Below are positions 17,793 to 26,036 of a stretch of DNA of 64,000 nt, one piece after another. Source of the DNA: DATLLN01 sp963809205 (GTDB lineage: Bacteria > Actinomycetota > Thermoleophilia > Gaiellales > JAICJC01); NCBI GenBank assembly GCA_963809205.1, contig CAWEIS010000004.1:248001-312000 (forward strand), read 5' to 3'. Each line of letters begins with the position of its first letter. Position 1 is the first letter of the stretch. A program made the position numbers and the translations under genes. The notes below the pieces were generated by a model, which worked only from the letters and a program-made list of their open reading frames with translations, did not search any database and had not been told where the DNA came from.

Positions 17793-18785
17793 CCGACGCG
17801 GTGCTGGTCGCGGTCATCGCGATCGCGCTGGCCTTCGACTTCACCAACGGCTTCCACGACACGGCCAACGCCGTCGCCACCACCGTGTCGACGCGCGCGC
17901 TGCCGCCGCGGATCGCGGTGCTGATCGCCTCGCTCGCCAACTTCGCGGGCGCGTTCGTGTCCACGGCGGTCGCGTCGTTCATCTGGAAGGACCTGCTCAG
18001 TCCCGACGGTCGACATCACCGGCCGGCTGCTGATCGCGGCGCTGCTGGGCGCCATCGCGTGGAACCTCGCCACCTGGTACCTCGGGCTGCCGTCCTCCTC
18101 GTCGCATGCGCTGATCGGCGGCCTGGTCGGCTCCGGGCTGGCGGCCGCCGGCTCGTCGGCCATCCAGTGGCACGGGCTGTGGGACAAGGCGGTGGTGCCC
18201 GCGATCCAGAGCCCGATCATCGGATTCCTGCTGGCCGGCGGGATCATGGTGGCCGTGCTGTGGGGATTCCGGCGTGCGCGCCCGGCGCCGCTGAACCGCG
18301 GGTTCCGGCTGGCACAGGTCTTGTCCGGTACGACGATGGCGTTCTTCCACGGCACCAACGACGCGCAGAAGACGATGGGCGTGATCACCCTGGCCCTGGC
18401 GTCCAGCGGACACCTCGGCAGCTCGGACACCGTGCCCCGCTGGGTGATCGTGCTTTCCGGCGCCGCCATCGGCATCGGCACATACGCCGGCGGCTGGCGG
18501 ATCATGCGGACGATGGGCACCCGGATCTTCAACCTGGAGCCGCCCCAGGGCTTCGCCGCTCAGCTGGCCGCGACCGGCGTGCTGTGGTACACCGGCCGGG
18601 TCGGCTTCCCGATCTCGACGACGCAGGTGATCTCGGGGTCCGTGCTCGGCGCCGGCGCCACCACGCGCGCCTCCGCGGTGCGCTGGGGCGTGGCCGCGAA
18701 CATCGTGATCGCGTGGGTGCTGACGTTGCCCGGGGCGGCGCTCGTGGCCGCTCTGATCTACGAGATGATCGGGCCGATCGTGTAG
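17789..18785 (+). pseudogene. pit: Low-affinity phosphate transporter Pit, frameshifted once
   Basis: PiT-family inorganic phosphate permease. The first half starts with the signature D-F-T-N-G-F-H-D-T-A-N and the second half carries the mirrored F-F-H-G-T-N-D-A-Q-K-T-M. Reading frame 1 stays open to about 18000 and frame 2 takes over with V-D-I-T-G-R-L. The switch is explained by one extra C in CCC at 18002-18004 (L-S-P-T-V-D-I-T if removed). Both halves are well conserved and the promoter side is intact, so a consensus error is more likely than a dead gene. Confidence 0.85.
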
Positions 18786-18831
18786 CCGGAGGTACCTCGG
18801 AACGGTGATGCCGGGACTGCGGTGCTGCGTC

Positions 18832-18837
18832 TACGCT
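18832..18837 (+). promoter_or_regulatory. Candidate -10 element of the HD-GYP gene
   Basis: TACGCT ends eight bases before GTG 18846. A GTG at 18822 would lie upstream of this element, which argues for 18846 as the start. Confidence 0.42.
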
Positions 18838-18845
18838 GCAATCTC

Positions 18846-20990
18846 GTGGGCACGAACCGAACGTCTGCCGACGTCCACCACGTCGACTTCGGCCGGTCCG
18901 CCTCCGAGATGGGGGCATTGGCCGGGCATCTGTCGGCGCTCGCGCACGCCGGCGATCCCGGCGAGGTGGGCGACGCGTTGTGTACGGCCGCCGTGGAGCT
19001 GCTCGACCTCGACGCGGCGCGGCTGATCCACCCGGGCGAGGAGCCCGGGCCGTGGGCCCGTCGGCGTCCCGCGGCGCCGCCACCCCGGGTGCCGCTCGCG
19101 CGCCTCGAGGCGATGGCCGATGCCGCCCGGGCGGCGGGCGACGTGGTCGTCGGGCGGACGCGGAACGGGCGCGTGCTCGCAGTGCCGGTCGACCCGCAGG
19201 CGGGCGAAGGCAGCGTCGTGCTGGTCGGCGTGATTCGCGGCACGGCGCCGGTGGGGGACGGCGTCGGCGAGCTGGCCGCCGCGCTCGCCATCCAGGCGGC
19301 CGCCCGCTGGCAGGCGATCGACGAACAGAAAGCCCCGCAAATCGGGGGTATGCTGGACGGCGTGGCGGGGCAGACCGAACTCGACATCGCACCGCGCGTC
19401 GATCAGTTCGAGCTTCTCCAGTCGCTGTCGGCGGCGCTGGCGGGCGTCCGCACCGAGCACGAGGTCGGCCAGGCGGTGGTGCACGAGCTGCGCCGGATCG
19501 TCGAGTACGGCGCGTGCCGCTTCTACACGCTGGCGCCGGACGGCGACACGCTGCTGCCGATCGTGCAGGTCGGCCTCGAGGACGCGTATGCCGACGACCG
19601 GCCCGAGGATCTGATCGTCCACGTCGGCGAGGGCATCACCGGCCGGGTGTTCGCCGACGGCGAGGCCATCCGGTTCGACGACGCCGGTGCCGTGCCCTGG
19701 GCGGTCGACGTCCCGGGCGATCCGGTGGTCGAGGAGTCGATGCTGGCCGCGCCGCTGATGACCCAGGAGGGCGCGATCGGCGTGGTGGTCGTGTCGAAGG
19801 TGGGCATCGGGCAGTTCGCCGACGACGACCTCAAGGTGCTGAAGCTGGTCGCCGCGCTGGCGACGGTTGCCGTCGAGAGCGCCCGCAACCAGGCGGAGCA
19901 GCGCGAGGCCGCCGAGGTCTCGGAGGCGCTCCTCGAGCTGGCGGCGGCGCTGTCGCTGCAGTCCAGCGTCGACGGCATCGCCAGGATGGTCGCGCTCGCG
20001 CTCGACCGGCTGATGCAGTCCGCCGGCATCTCGGTCTGGCTGCGCGACGGCGACGACCTGGTGCCCGCCGCGCTGGTCGGGTACACGCCGCGCGAGGACG
20101 AGCGGCTGATGCGGCTGCGGCTGCCGGCCTCCGCCGAGCCGCTCGGACCGGCGCTGCTCTCGCGCCGGGTGATGGTGCTGAACGTCGACGAGGCGCCGGT
20201 GCTCGCCGGCTGTCTGGACGCGGCTCCGGCCGGGACGACCTTCGCGCTGATCGCCGTCGGCGAGCACTCGGCGAACCGCGGACTGATCGTCGTTCAGCGG
20301 GGACCGCGGCGCGGGCCGCCGGCGCTGCGTGACGAGCGGATGCTGCTGGGCATCGCCGACCAGGCGCTGCTCGCGGTCGCCAACCGGGCGCTGTACGACG
20401 AGCTCGAGACCTCGTTCCTGGCGACCGTCGAGGCGCTGGGCAACGCGCTCGACCTGAAGGACAGCTACACCAACGACCACGCCCAGGCGCTGGTCGGGAT
20501 GTGCACCGCGGTGGCCGAGCGGATGGGCCTGCCCGACGCCGACGTGCGCGACGTCAGCTTCGCCTCGGCGCTGCACGACATCGGCAAGATCGGGATCCCG
20601 ATCGAGATCCTGAACAAGCCGGCCCGGCTGACCGTGGAGGAGTTCGAGGTGATGAAGCGGCACCCGGAGCTGGGCGGCCGGATCATCGCCCCGGTGCCCG
20701 CGCTGGCGGGCGCGCGGGAGCTGGTCGTCGCCTGCCACGAGCACTTCGACGGGTCCGGCTATCCGCTGGGCCTGGCCGGCGAGGAGATTCCGGTCGGCGC
20801 GCGGATCATCCTGGCGTGCGACGCCTACCACGCGATGGTGTCCGACCGCGTGTACCGCAAGGCGATGAGCTCGCGGGAGGCGGTGGCCGAGCTCCGGCGC
20901 TGCGCCGGAGGGCAGTTCGACGCCGAGGTGGTGGACTCGCTGGTGGCGGTGATCTCCGCGATGGAGGCCGCCGTCGCGGCGGAGCGGTGA
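18846..20990 (+). CDS. Multi-GAF HD-GYP domain phosphodiesterase-like protein
   Basis: A cytosolic signalling protein of 714 residues. It holds about three GAF-like modules (roughly 20-165, 190-350 and 360-520) and a C-terminal HD-GYP domain. The latter shows L-K-D-S-Y-T-N-D-H, the H-D pair in L-H-D-I-G-K-I-G-I-P, H-P-E-L-G and H-E-H-F-D-G-S-G-Y-P. HD-GYP proteins hydrolyse cyclic di-GMP or related dinucleotides; the metal-binding residues look complete. What the GAF domains bind is unknown. GTG 18846 is chosen over GTG 18822 because of the promoter position. Confidence 0.88.
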   Translation: MGTNRTSADVHHVDFGRSASEMGALAGHLSALAHAGDPGEVGDALCTAAVELLDLDAARLIHPGEEPGPWARRRPAAPPPRVPLARLEAMADAARAAGDVVVGRTRNGRVLAVPVDPQAGEGSVVLVGVIRGTAPVGDGVGELAAALAIQAAARWQAIDEQKAPQIGGMLDGVAGQTELDIAPRVDQFELLQSLSAALAGVRTEHEVGQAVVHELRRIVEYGACRFYTLAPDGDTLLPIVQVGLEDAYADDRPEDLIVHVGEGITGRVFADGEAIRFDDAGAVPWAVDVPGDPVVEESMLAAPLMTQEGAIGVVVVSKVGIGQFADDDLKVLKLVAALATVAVESARNQAEQREAAEVSEALLELAAALSLQSSVDGIARMVALALDRLMQSAGISVWLRDGDDLVPAALVGYTPREDERLMRLRLPASAEPLGPALLSRRVMVLNVDEAPVLAGCLDAAPAGTTFALIAVGEHSANRGLIVVQRGPRRGPPALRDERMLLGIADQALLAVANRALYDELETSFLATVEALGNALDLKDSYTNDHAQALVGMCTAVAERMGLPDADVRDVSFASALHDIGKIGIPIEILNKPARLTVEEFEVMKRHPELGGRIIAPVPALAGARELVVACHEHFDGSGYPLGLAGEEIPVGARIILACDAYHAMVSDRVYRKAMSSREAVAELRRCAGGQFDAEVVDSLVAVISAMEAAVAAER

Positions 20991-20995
20991 CGGCT

Positions 20996-21007
20996 CCGGA
21001 CGTCCGG
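20996..21007. repeat. 12-bp perfect palindrome upstream of the glnA leader
   Basis: CCGGACGTCCGG lies between the HD-GYP stop and the candidate glnA -10 element at 21017. It is a possible operator, or the remains of a terminator. Confidence 0.4.
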
Positions 21008-21016
21008 CGAATGCTC

Positions 21017-21022
21017 TAAACT
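21017..21022 (+). promoter_or_regulatory. glnA: Candidate -10 element of glnA
   Basis: TAAACT, about 120 bases before the glnA ATG. A start a few bases later would place the whole hairpin array in the leader. No convincing -35 is seen. Confidence 0.4.
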
Positions 21023-21031
21023 TCTTGCGAG

Positions 21032-21114
21032 TTCCCGGTGGGCGACGGCGCCCGGCGGGGAGAGGCGATGGCGCCTCCAAGCGACACCACGCGTGTCACT
21101 TGGGGGCGTTTTTT
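21032..21114 (+). promoter_or_regulatory. glnA leader: tandem hairpins overlapping a terminator (candidate ANTAR-type attenuator)
   Basis: Hairpin 1: GGGCG (21040-21044) with CGCCC (21049-21053), extended by UUCCCG (21032-21037) with CGGGGA (21056-21061). Hairpin 2: GAGGCG (21062-21067) with CGCCUC (21072-21077). Both tips read GGCGAYGGCGCC. The 3' arm of hairpin 2 is the first part of the 5' arm of the terminator that follows, so the two cannot form together. This is the layout of a transcription attenuator; ANTAR regulators act on tandem small-loop hairpins of this kind. The ANTAR link is inference from structure and neighbourhood. Confidence 0.6.
21072..21114 (+). terminator. Intrinsic terminator in the glnA leader
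   Basis: CGCCUCCAAG (21072-21081) pairs with CUUGGGGGCG (21099-21108) with one wobble. GACAC (21083-21087) pairs with GUGUC (21093-21097) inside it, and six T follow at 21109-21114. It lies 30 bases before the glnA ATG, so it must be read through for glnA expression from the upstream promoter. Confidence 0.8.
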
Positions 21115-21143
21115 GTGCCCGGATACCGGGAGAAGGGAGCACG

Positions 21144-22511
21144 ATGGGACCGGTCAAGGAGACACCGGCGGGGACGCCGGCCGAGCTGCGGGAGTGGGTG
21201 CTGCGGGAGGCGGACGGGGCAGAGGTGAAGTTCATCAAGCTGTGGTTCACCGACGTGGTGGGCAGGCTGAAGAGCTTCGCGATCACGCGTGAGGAGCTGG
21301 ACGACGCGCTGGCCCACGGGATGGGCTTCGACGGCTCGTCGGTCACCGGGTTCAATGCCATCGAGGAGTCGGACATGATCGCCATGCCCGACCCGTCGAC
21401 CTTCCGGATGCTGCCACGGCAGTCCGGCGAGCGCTCGGTGGCCAGGATGTTCTGCGACGTGCGCACGCCGGACGGCGACCCGTACGAGGCGGACTCGCGG
21501 CACGTGCTGCGCGGCGCCATCGAGCGGATGCAGTCGCTCGGGTTCGACAGCTTCAAGATCGGGCCGGAGCTCGAGTTCTTCCTGTTCCGGATGGACGCCG
21601 ACGGCACGCCCCACACCCTCGACGCCGGCGGGTACTTCGAGGAGACCACGGCCGACGCCGCGGTCGAGCTGCGCAAGAAGATCGTGCTCGCCCTGGAGGA
21701 GATGGGCATCCCGGTGGAGTACTTCCACCACGAGGTCGGGCCGAGCCAGCACGAGATCGACATCCGCTACGCCGACGCCCTGACGATGGCCGACCACTGC
21801 ATGACGTACCGCAGCATGGTCAAGGAGGTCGCGCAGGCCAACGGTGTGTACGCGACGTTCATGCCGAAGCCGCTGTTCGGCGAGAACGGCTCGGGCATGC
21901 ACACCCACCAGTCGCTGTTCATCGGCGGCTCGAACGCGTTCTTCGACGCCGACGACCCGTGGTACCTGTCCGACGTCGCGAAGAGCTTCATCGCCGGCCA
22001 GCTGCGGCACGCTCGCGAGATCTCGCTGCTCTTCGCCCAGTGGGTGAACAGCTACAAGCGGCTGGTGCCGGGCTACGAGGCCCCGGTGTACGTCGCCTGG
22101 TCGCGGCGCAACCGCTCGGCGCTGATCCGGGTGCCGCTGTACCACCCGGGCAAGGAGAAGGCGACGCGGGCCGAGATCCGCTGCCCCGATCCGTCCTGCA
22201 ATCCGTACCTGGCGTTCGCCGGGCTGCTCCACGCCGGCCTCGAGGGCATCGAGCGCGGCTACGAGCTGCCGGATCCGATGGAGACCAACCTCTACGAGCT
22301 GACGACGCCCGAGCGGCGGTCGCTGGGCATCGAGTCGCTGCCCGAGTCGCTGGGCGAGGCGATCGCGGCGGCCGAGGAGTCGGAGCTGGTGGAGAAGGCG
22401 CTTGGCCCGGAGCTGCGCGACCGGCTGGTCGAGCTGAAGCGCCGCGAGTGGGACGAGTACCGCGTGCAGCTCACACAGTGGGAGCTGGACCGGTATCTGA
22501 AGGTGCTGTAG
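21144..22511 (+). CDS. glnA: Glutamine synthetase, type I
   Basis: Makes glutamine from glutamate, ammonia and ATP. The protein has 455 residues. Seen: D-G-S-S-V-T-G-F, the metal-binding G-P-E-L-E-F-F-L-F, H-E-V-G-P-S-Q-H-E-I-D, N-G-S-G-M-H-T-H-Q-S-L and R-R-N-R-S-A-L-I-R-V-P. The length is that of a shorter GSI (alpha-like) enzyme; N-L-Y-E-L near residue 400 retains a tyrosine at the place of the adenylylation site, so covalent control cannot be excluded. ATG 21144 is chosen for the AGAAGGGAG at 21131-21139; upstream readings would run through the terminator. Expression is probably controlled by the leader. Confidence 0.95.
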   Translation: MGPVKETPAGTPAELREWVLREADGAEVKFIKLWFTDVVGRLKSFAITREELDDALAHGMGFDGSSVTGFNAIEESDMIAMPDPSTFRMLPRQSGERSVARMFCDVRTPDGDPYEADSRHVLRGAIERMQSLGFDSFKIGPELEFFLFRMDADGTPHTLDAGGYFEETTADAAVELRKKIVLALEEMGIPVEYFHHEVGPSQHEIDIRYADALTMADHCMTYRSMVKEVAQANGVYATFMPKPLFGENGSGMHTHQSLFIGGSNAFFDADDPWYLSDVAKSFIAGQLRHAREISLLFAQWVNSYKRLVPGYEAPVYVAWSRRNRSALIRVPLYHPGKEKATRAEIRCPDPSCNPYLAFAGLLHAGLEGIERGYELPDPMETNLYELTTPERRSLGIESLPESLGEAIAAAEESELVEKALGPELRDRLVELKRREWDEYRVQLTQWELDRYLKVL

Positions 22512-22519
22512 CGGAAGAG

Positions 22520-22575
22520 AACGGGGTCGACCCCTTAGTTGCCTGCGCAACAAAGGGGTCTGACCCCACCCCGTT
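22520..22575. repeat. Nested palindromic element with GGGGTC-GACCCC motifs after glnA
   Basis: AACGGGGT (22520-22527) pairs with ACCCCGTT (22568-22575). Inside, GACCCCTT (22529-22536) pairs with AAGGGGTC (22553-22560) and GTTGC with GCAAC around a four-base loop. It also contains GGGGTCGACCCC and GGGGTCTGACCCC, which can fold alternatively. A related motif sits at 27969-27981. It probably ends glnA transcription and may belong to a dispersed palindromic repeat family. Confidence 0.6.
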
Positions 22576-22580
22576 ACACT
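22575..22580 (+). promoter_or_regulatory. Candidate -10 element of the kinase/ANTAR operon
   Basis: TACACT ends six bases before the GTG at 22587 and touches the right end of the palindromic element. Confidence 0.45.
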
Positions 22581-22586
22581 CGAACG

Positions 22587-23678
22587 GTGATTGCTGATCG
22601 GACCGCCCGCCACCTCCAGCTGATGACGGACACCATCGCGGCCGTCAACTCGTCGCTCGACCTGGACGAGGTCTTCCAGCAGATCGCCTCCAAGGTCGCG
22701 GCCGCGCTGGACACCGACGCCTGCTACGTCTACCTGTACGACGAGGCTCGCGACCGGCTCGAGCTGCGAGCGACGCACGGTGCGCGGTTCGACGACCCGG
22801 CCAACCGCCCGCGGATGCGGCTGGGCGAGGGGATCACCGGCACGGCGGCCGCCACCGGCCGGCCGGTGCTGCTGGCCCACGCGGCCCACCTCGACCCGCG
22901 GTTCGTGTCGTTCCCCAACCTGCCCGAGGACGAGTACGAGTCGATCCTCGCGGTGCCCGTGCTGGCCCGCGACAGGCTGGAGGGCGCGCTCAACGTGCGC
23001 ACGCGGCTGCCGCGCGCGTTCGCCGACGACGAGGTCGAGCTGCTGTGCGCGATCGCCGGCCAGGTCGGCCAGGCGATCGAGAACGCCAAGCTCTACGACC
23101 GGCTGCAGCGGCGTGTGTCCGAGCTGGAGTCGCTGACCGTCCGCGAGATCCACCACCGCGTCAAGAACAACCTCCAGACCGTTGCCTCGCTGCTGCGCCT
23201 CCAGGCGCGGACGCTGGAGGACGAGCCGGCACAGCGCGCTCTGGACGAGAGCGTCAACCGCATCCTCTCGATCGCCGCGGTGCACGACCTGGCAACGGCC
23301 AGCCACGACGACGACATCGACTGCGCCGATCTGGTCGGCCGGCTCGAGGTGACGCTGGGCCACGGGCTGGGAGGCCGCCCGGTCGCCAGCTCGCTGGAGC
23401 CGGTGACGCTCTCCGGCGCCCGGGCGAACGCGCTGGCGCTGGTCTTCTGTGAGCTGTTCGGCAACGCCGTCGAGCATGGCGCTGGGCGGATCGAGGTCGC
23501 CCTCCGCCGCGACGGCACCAGCGTCGAGCTGGTGGTCGCCGACGAGGGGCCGGGCCCATCGCCGGAGCGCAGCGACGGCCTGGGGCTGACGATCGCCCGC
23601 GAGCTCGTCCGCGAGGAGCTGCGCGGGCGGCTCGAGCTGCGGGGAAGGGCGGTGGCGCGGTTTCCGGCCGAGTCCTGA
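22587..23678 (+). CDS. Sensor histidine kinase, GAF + HisKA_2 + HATPase
   Basis: A soluble sensor kinase of 363 residues with no membrane segment. A GAF domain (about 15-165) precedes a HisKA_2 phosphoacceptor, E-I-H-H-R-V-K-N-N-L-Q-T-V, and an HATPase domain with E-L-F-G-N-A-V-E-H-G and D-E-G-P-G / G-L-G-L. This is the EutW/PdtaS class, which pairs with ANTAR response regulators; such a regulator follows with an overlapping start. GTG 22587 is chosen because the candidate -10 element lies upstream of it. Confidence 0.92.
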   Translation: MIADRTARHLQLMTDTIAAVNSSLDLDEVFQQIASKVAAALDTDACYVYLYDEARDRLELRATHGARFDDPANRPRMRLGEGITGTAAATGRPVLLAHAAHLDPRFVSFPNLPEDEYESILAVPVLARDRLEGALNVRTRLPRAFADDEVELLCAIAGQVGQAIENAKLYDRLQRRVSELESLTVREIHHRVKNNLQTVASLLRLQARTLEDEPAQRALDESVNRILSIAAVHDLATASHDDDIDCADLVGRLEVTLGHGLGGRPVASSLEPVTLSGARANALALVFCELFGNAVEHGAGRIEVALRRDGTSVELVVADEGPGPSPERSDGLGLTIARELVREELRGRLELRGRAVARFPAES

Positions 23679-24238
23679 TCGCCGAGGACGAGACGATCAT
23701 CCGACTGGACATCCGCTCGATGCTGGAACGGGCGGGCTTCGAGGTGGTGGCCGAGGCGCGGGACGGCCGCGAGGCCGTGGAGCTGGCGGCCGAGCACGAG
23801 CCCGACCTGGCCGTGATGGACGTCAAGATGCCGGAGCTCGACGGCATCGAGGCCGCCCGCCGGATGCTCGAGCGGCGCCCGCTGCCGATCGTCATGCTGA
23901 CCGCGTTCTCCGAGGCCGACCTGGTCAGCCGGGCGGTGGACGCCGGCGTCTACGGCTACCTGGTGAAGCCGTTCCGCGAGACCGACCTGCTGCCGGCGAT
24001 CGAGACGGCGCGGGCCAGGCACCGGGACCTGGTCGAGCTCCAGGAGGAGTCCGGCTCGCTGCGCGACGCGCTCGAGGCGCGCAAGCTGATCGAACGGGCG
24101 AAGGGGCTGCTGATGGAGAAGGACGGCATCGGCGAGGACGCTGCCTTTGCCCGCATGCGGGGCGCCAGCCAGCGGACGGGCAAGCCGCTGCGGGAGATCG
24201 CCGAGGCCGTGCTGGCGGCCTTCGACCCCGCTACTTGA
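23675..24238 (+). CDS. Response regulator with ANTAR RNA-binding domain
   Basis: A transcription antiterminator-type regulator. The receiver has A-E-D-E near the N-terminus, the phospho-acceptor in V-M-D-V-K-M-P-E-L-D-G and K-P-F. The C-terminal ANTAR helices read I-E-R-A-K-G-L-L-M-E-K and A-F-A-R-M-R-G-A-S-Q-R-T-G-K-P-L-R-E-I-A. No ATG, GTG or TTG lies in front of the first receiver strand. A CTG at 23675 forms a CTGA overlap with the kinase stop and starts at L-I-A-E-D-E; 187 residues. ATG 23720 would delete the first strand and acidic pocket. It could act on the glnA leader. Confidence 0.88.
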   Translation: MIAEDETIIRLDIRSMLERAGFEVVAEARDGREAVELAAEHEPDLAVMDVKMPELDGIEAARRMLERRPLPIVMLTAFSEADLVSRAVDAGVYGYLVKPFRETDLLPAIETARARHRDLVELQEESGSLRDALEARKLIERAKGLLMEKDGIGEDAAFARMRGASQRTGKPLREIAEAVLAAFDPAT

Positions 24239-24581
24239 CGAGCGTCAGCGGCGGGCGGCCGATCAGGCTCATCAGCCGATGGGCGTCCGCCTCCTCGAGC
24301 CGGCCGGATACCTTGGTGCGCAGGTCGTCGTACCAGACCGCGCCCTGCTCGGACACGAACGCGATCACCGGCTTCGCCTCGTCGAACCGGCGCAGCATCA
24401 TCGGCCGGACGAGCGCCTCGTCGAGGTACGTGACGTCGACCAGCACCAGGTCGGCGCAGAACTCGTCCGCCGCCTCCTCGAACGCGTCGCCCGGGAACGG
24501 CACCGCGGACACGTCGGCGTAGTCCGACAGCGGGCCGGACAGGACGTCCATCATCAGCGGCGTCAGCCCCACCAAGAGCAC
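24231..24581 (-). CDS. Small receiver-like protein of unknown function
   Basis: About 116 residues, last gene of the two-component operon on the minus strand. The alternation V-L-L-V-G, D-L-V-L-V-D-V-T and V-I-A-F-V-S resembles a CheY-like fold, but the acidic pocket is incomplete and no clear K-P motif is present. It may be a pseudo-receiver or simply a Rossmann-like domain. GTG 24581 lies seven bases after the kinase stop; an in-frame ATG at 24632 would overlap the kinase by 44 bases. Its 3' end overlaps the convergent ANTAR gene by eight bases. Confidence 0.55.
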   Translation of the reverse strand: MLLVGLTPLMMDVLSGPLSDYADVSAVPFPGDAFEEAADEFCADLVLVDVTYLDEALVRPMMLRRFDEAKPVIAFVSEQGAVWYDDLRTKVSGRLEEADAHRLMSLIGRPPLTLVK

Positions 24582-24588
24582 GCGTTTG

Positions 24589-26036
24589 CTACGCCTGGCG
24601 GAACGCCGTGGCCTGCGCTGTCGACCCCCCATTGGTCAAGTCTGCGTCCGGATCGCCGGATTTGCAAGCCGGGATCGACAGCGTGAACGTGGCTCCCTGT
24701 CCGGCTTCGGACGCCACGCCGGCCTCGCCCCCGTGAGCCTCGGCGATCGATGCCACGATCGACAACCCGAGTCCGCTGCCGCCGCTGGCGCGCGATCGAG
24801 AGGGGTCGGCGCGGTAGAACCGCTCGAACACGCGGGGCAGGTCCTCGGCGGCGATGCCGGGTCCGCGGTCGGCCACCTCGACGGTCACGACATCCCCGTT
24901 GCCGGTCACGGCGACGGTGACGGGGGTGCCCTCGGGCGTGTGCGATCGGGCATTGGCGAGCAGGTTGCCGATCGCCTGGCGGAGCCGCAGCTCGTCGCCG
25001 GTCACGGTGGTCTCGCCGTCCACCCGCAGCTCCACGGGCCAGTCGGGGTGGAGCATCCGCGCGTCGTCCGCCAGGTCGGCGGCGATCCCACCGAGGTCGA
25101 CCGGCTCGCGTTCCAGGGGCCGTCCCTGGTCGAGCCGGGCGAGCAGCAGCATGTCCTCGACCAGCACGCCCATGCGCGCCGCGTCGTCCTCGATCCGGCG
25201 CATCACGACGCGCAGGTCCTCCGGCCGGTCGGACGCACCGCGGCGGAACAGCTCCGCATAGCCCGCGCACCGACGTCAGCGGCGTCCGCAGCTCGTGCGA
25301 GGCATCGGCGACGAACTGGCGCAGCCGGTTCTCCGACCGCTCCCGCTCGGCGAACGCGCGCTCGATCTGCGCCAGCATCTCGTTGAGCGCCGCACCCAGC
25401 CGGCCGACCTCGGTGCGCGGATCGCTGTTCTCGATGCGCTGCGAGAGGTCGCCGGCGGCGATCGCCCCGGCCGTCTGCTCGATCCGGCCCAGCGGGCGCA
25501 GGCCGACCCGCACCAGGATCAGCGCGAGCACACCCACGGCCACCAGCGCGATCGCGCCGACCAGCAGCTCGATCATCGTCAGCCGCTGCACGGTGCTGTG
25601 GACGTCGTCGAGCGGGACCGCGATCACCAGCGTGGCCGATCCCGACGCGATCGAGTCCGGTGGGGCCACCGATGCCGCGTCGACGGCCTGCACCCGGTAG
25701 TCGTCGATCGTCGAGATGCCGGTGGGGGCCGAGGCGAGGAAATCGGGCGTGCGATGGTTGCCGGTGCCGACGTAGCGAACGCCGACGACCCCGCCCTGTG
25801 GCGTGACCAGGGCGACGTACGACCCGGACGGCAGGGAGTTCGCCAGGTTGCGAGCTGCGCCGGGGTCTCTGTCGCCCAGCGAGTAGAGCGCGGGCACCTG
25901 CGCCGATGCCGAACTGCTGGTCGACGCGGTCGACCAGGAAGGAGTCGAGGTAGTGGCGGGTCGCGATGCCGGCGCCGAGCAGCCCGAGCGCAACCAGGAG
26001 CACGCTGATCGCGGTCAGCCTGAAGCGCAGCGACAT
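24589..26036 (-). pseudogene. Membrane sensor histidine kinase, frameshifted twice
   Basis: An OmpR-system sensor: N-terminal membrane helix, extracytoplasmic region, second helix, HAMP, HisKA with D-A-S-H-E-L-R-T-P-L-T-S-V and an HATPase domain with N-L-L-A-N-A and D-R-G-P-G-I-A. Two breaks split it into three frames. Removing one base from the CC at 25909-25910 joins the N-terminus to the sensor region, and removing one C from 25262-25264 restores S-V-R-G-Y-A-E-L-F after the phosphorylation site. All domains are otherwise intact, so consensus error is likely. Its start follows directly on the regulator stop (TAGATG). Confidence 0.82.

Noticed and set aside
21038..21292. Short frame through the glnA leader as a leader peptide
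   Set aside because: It runs into glnA in the wrong frame, has no run of a regulatory codon, and the RNA hairpins explain the region better. An ATG in the hairpin-2 loop (21068) remains noted but unsupported.
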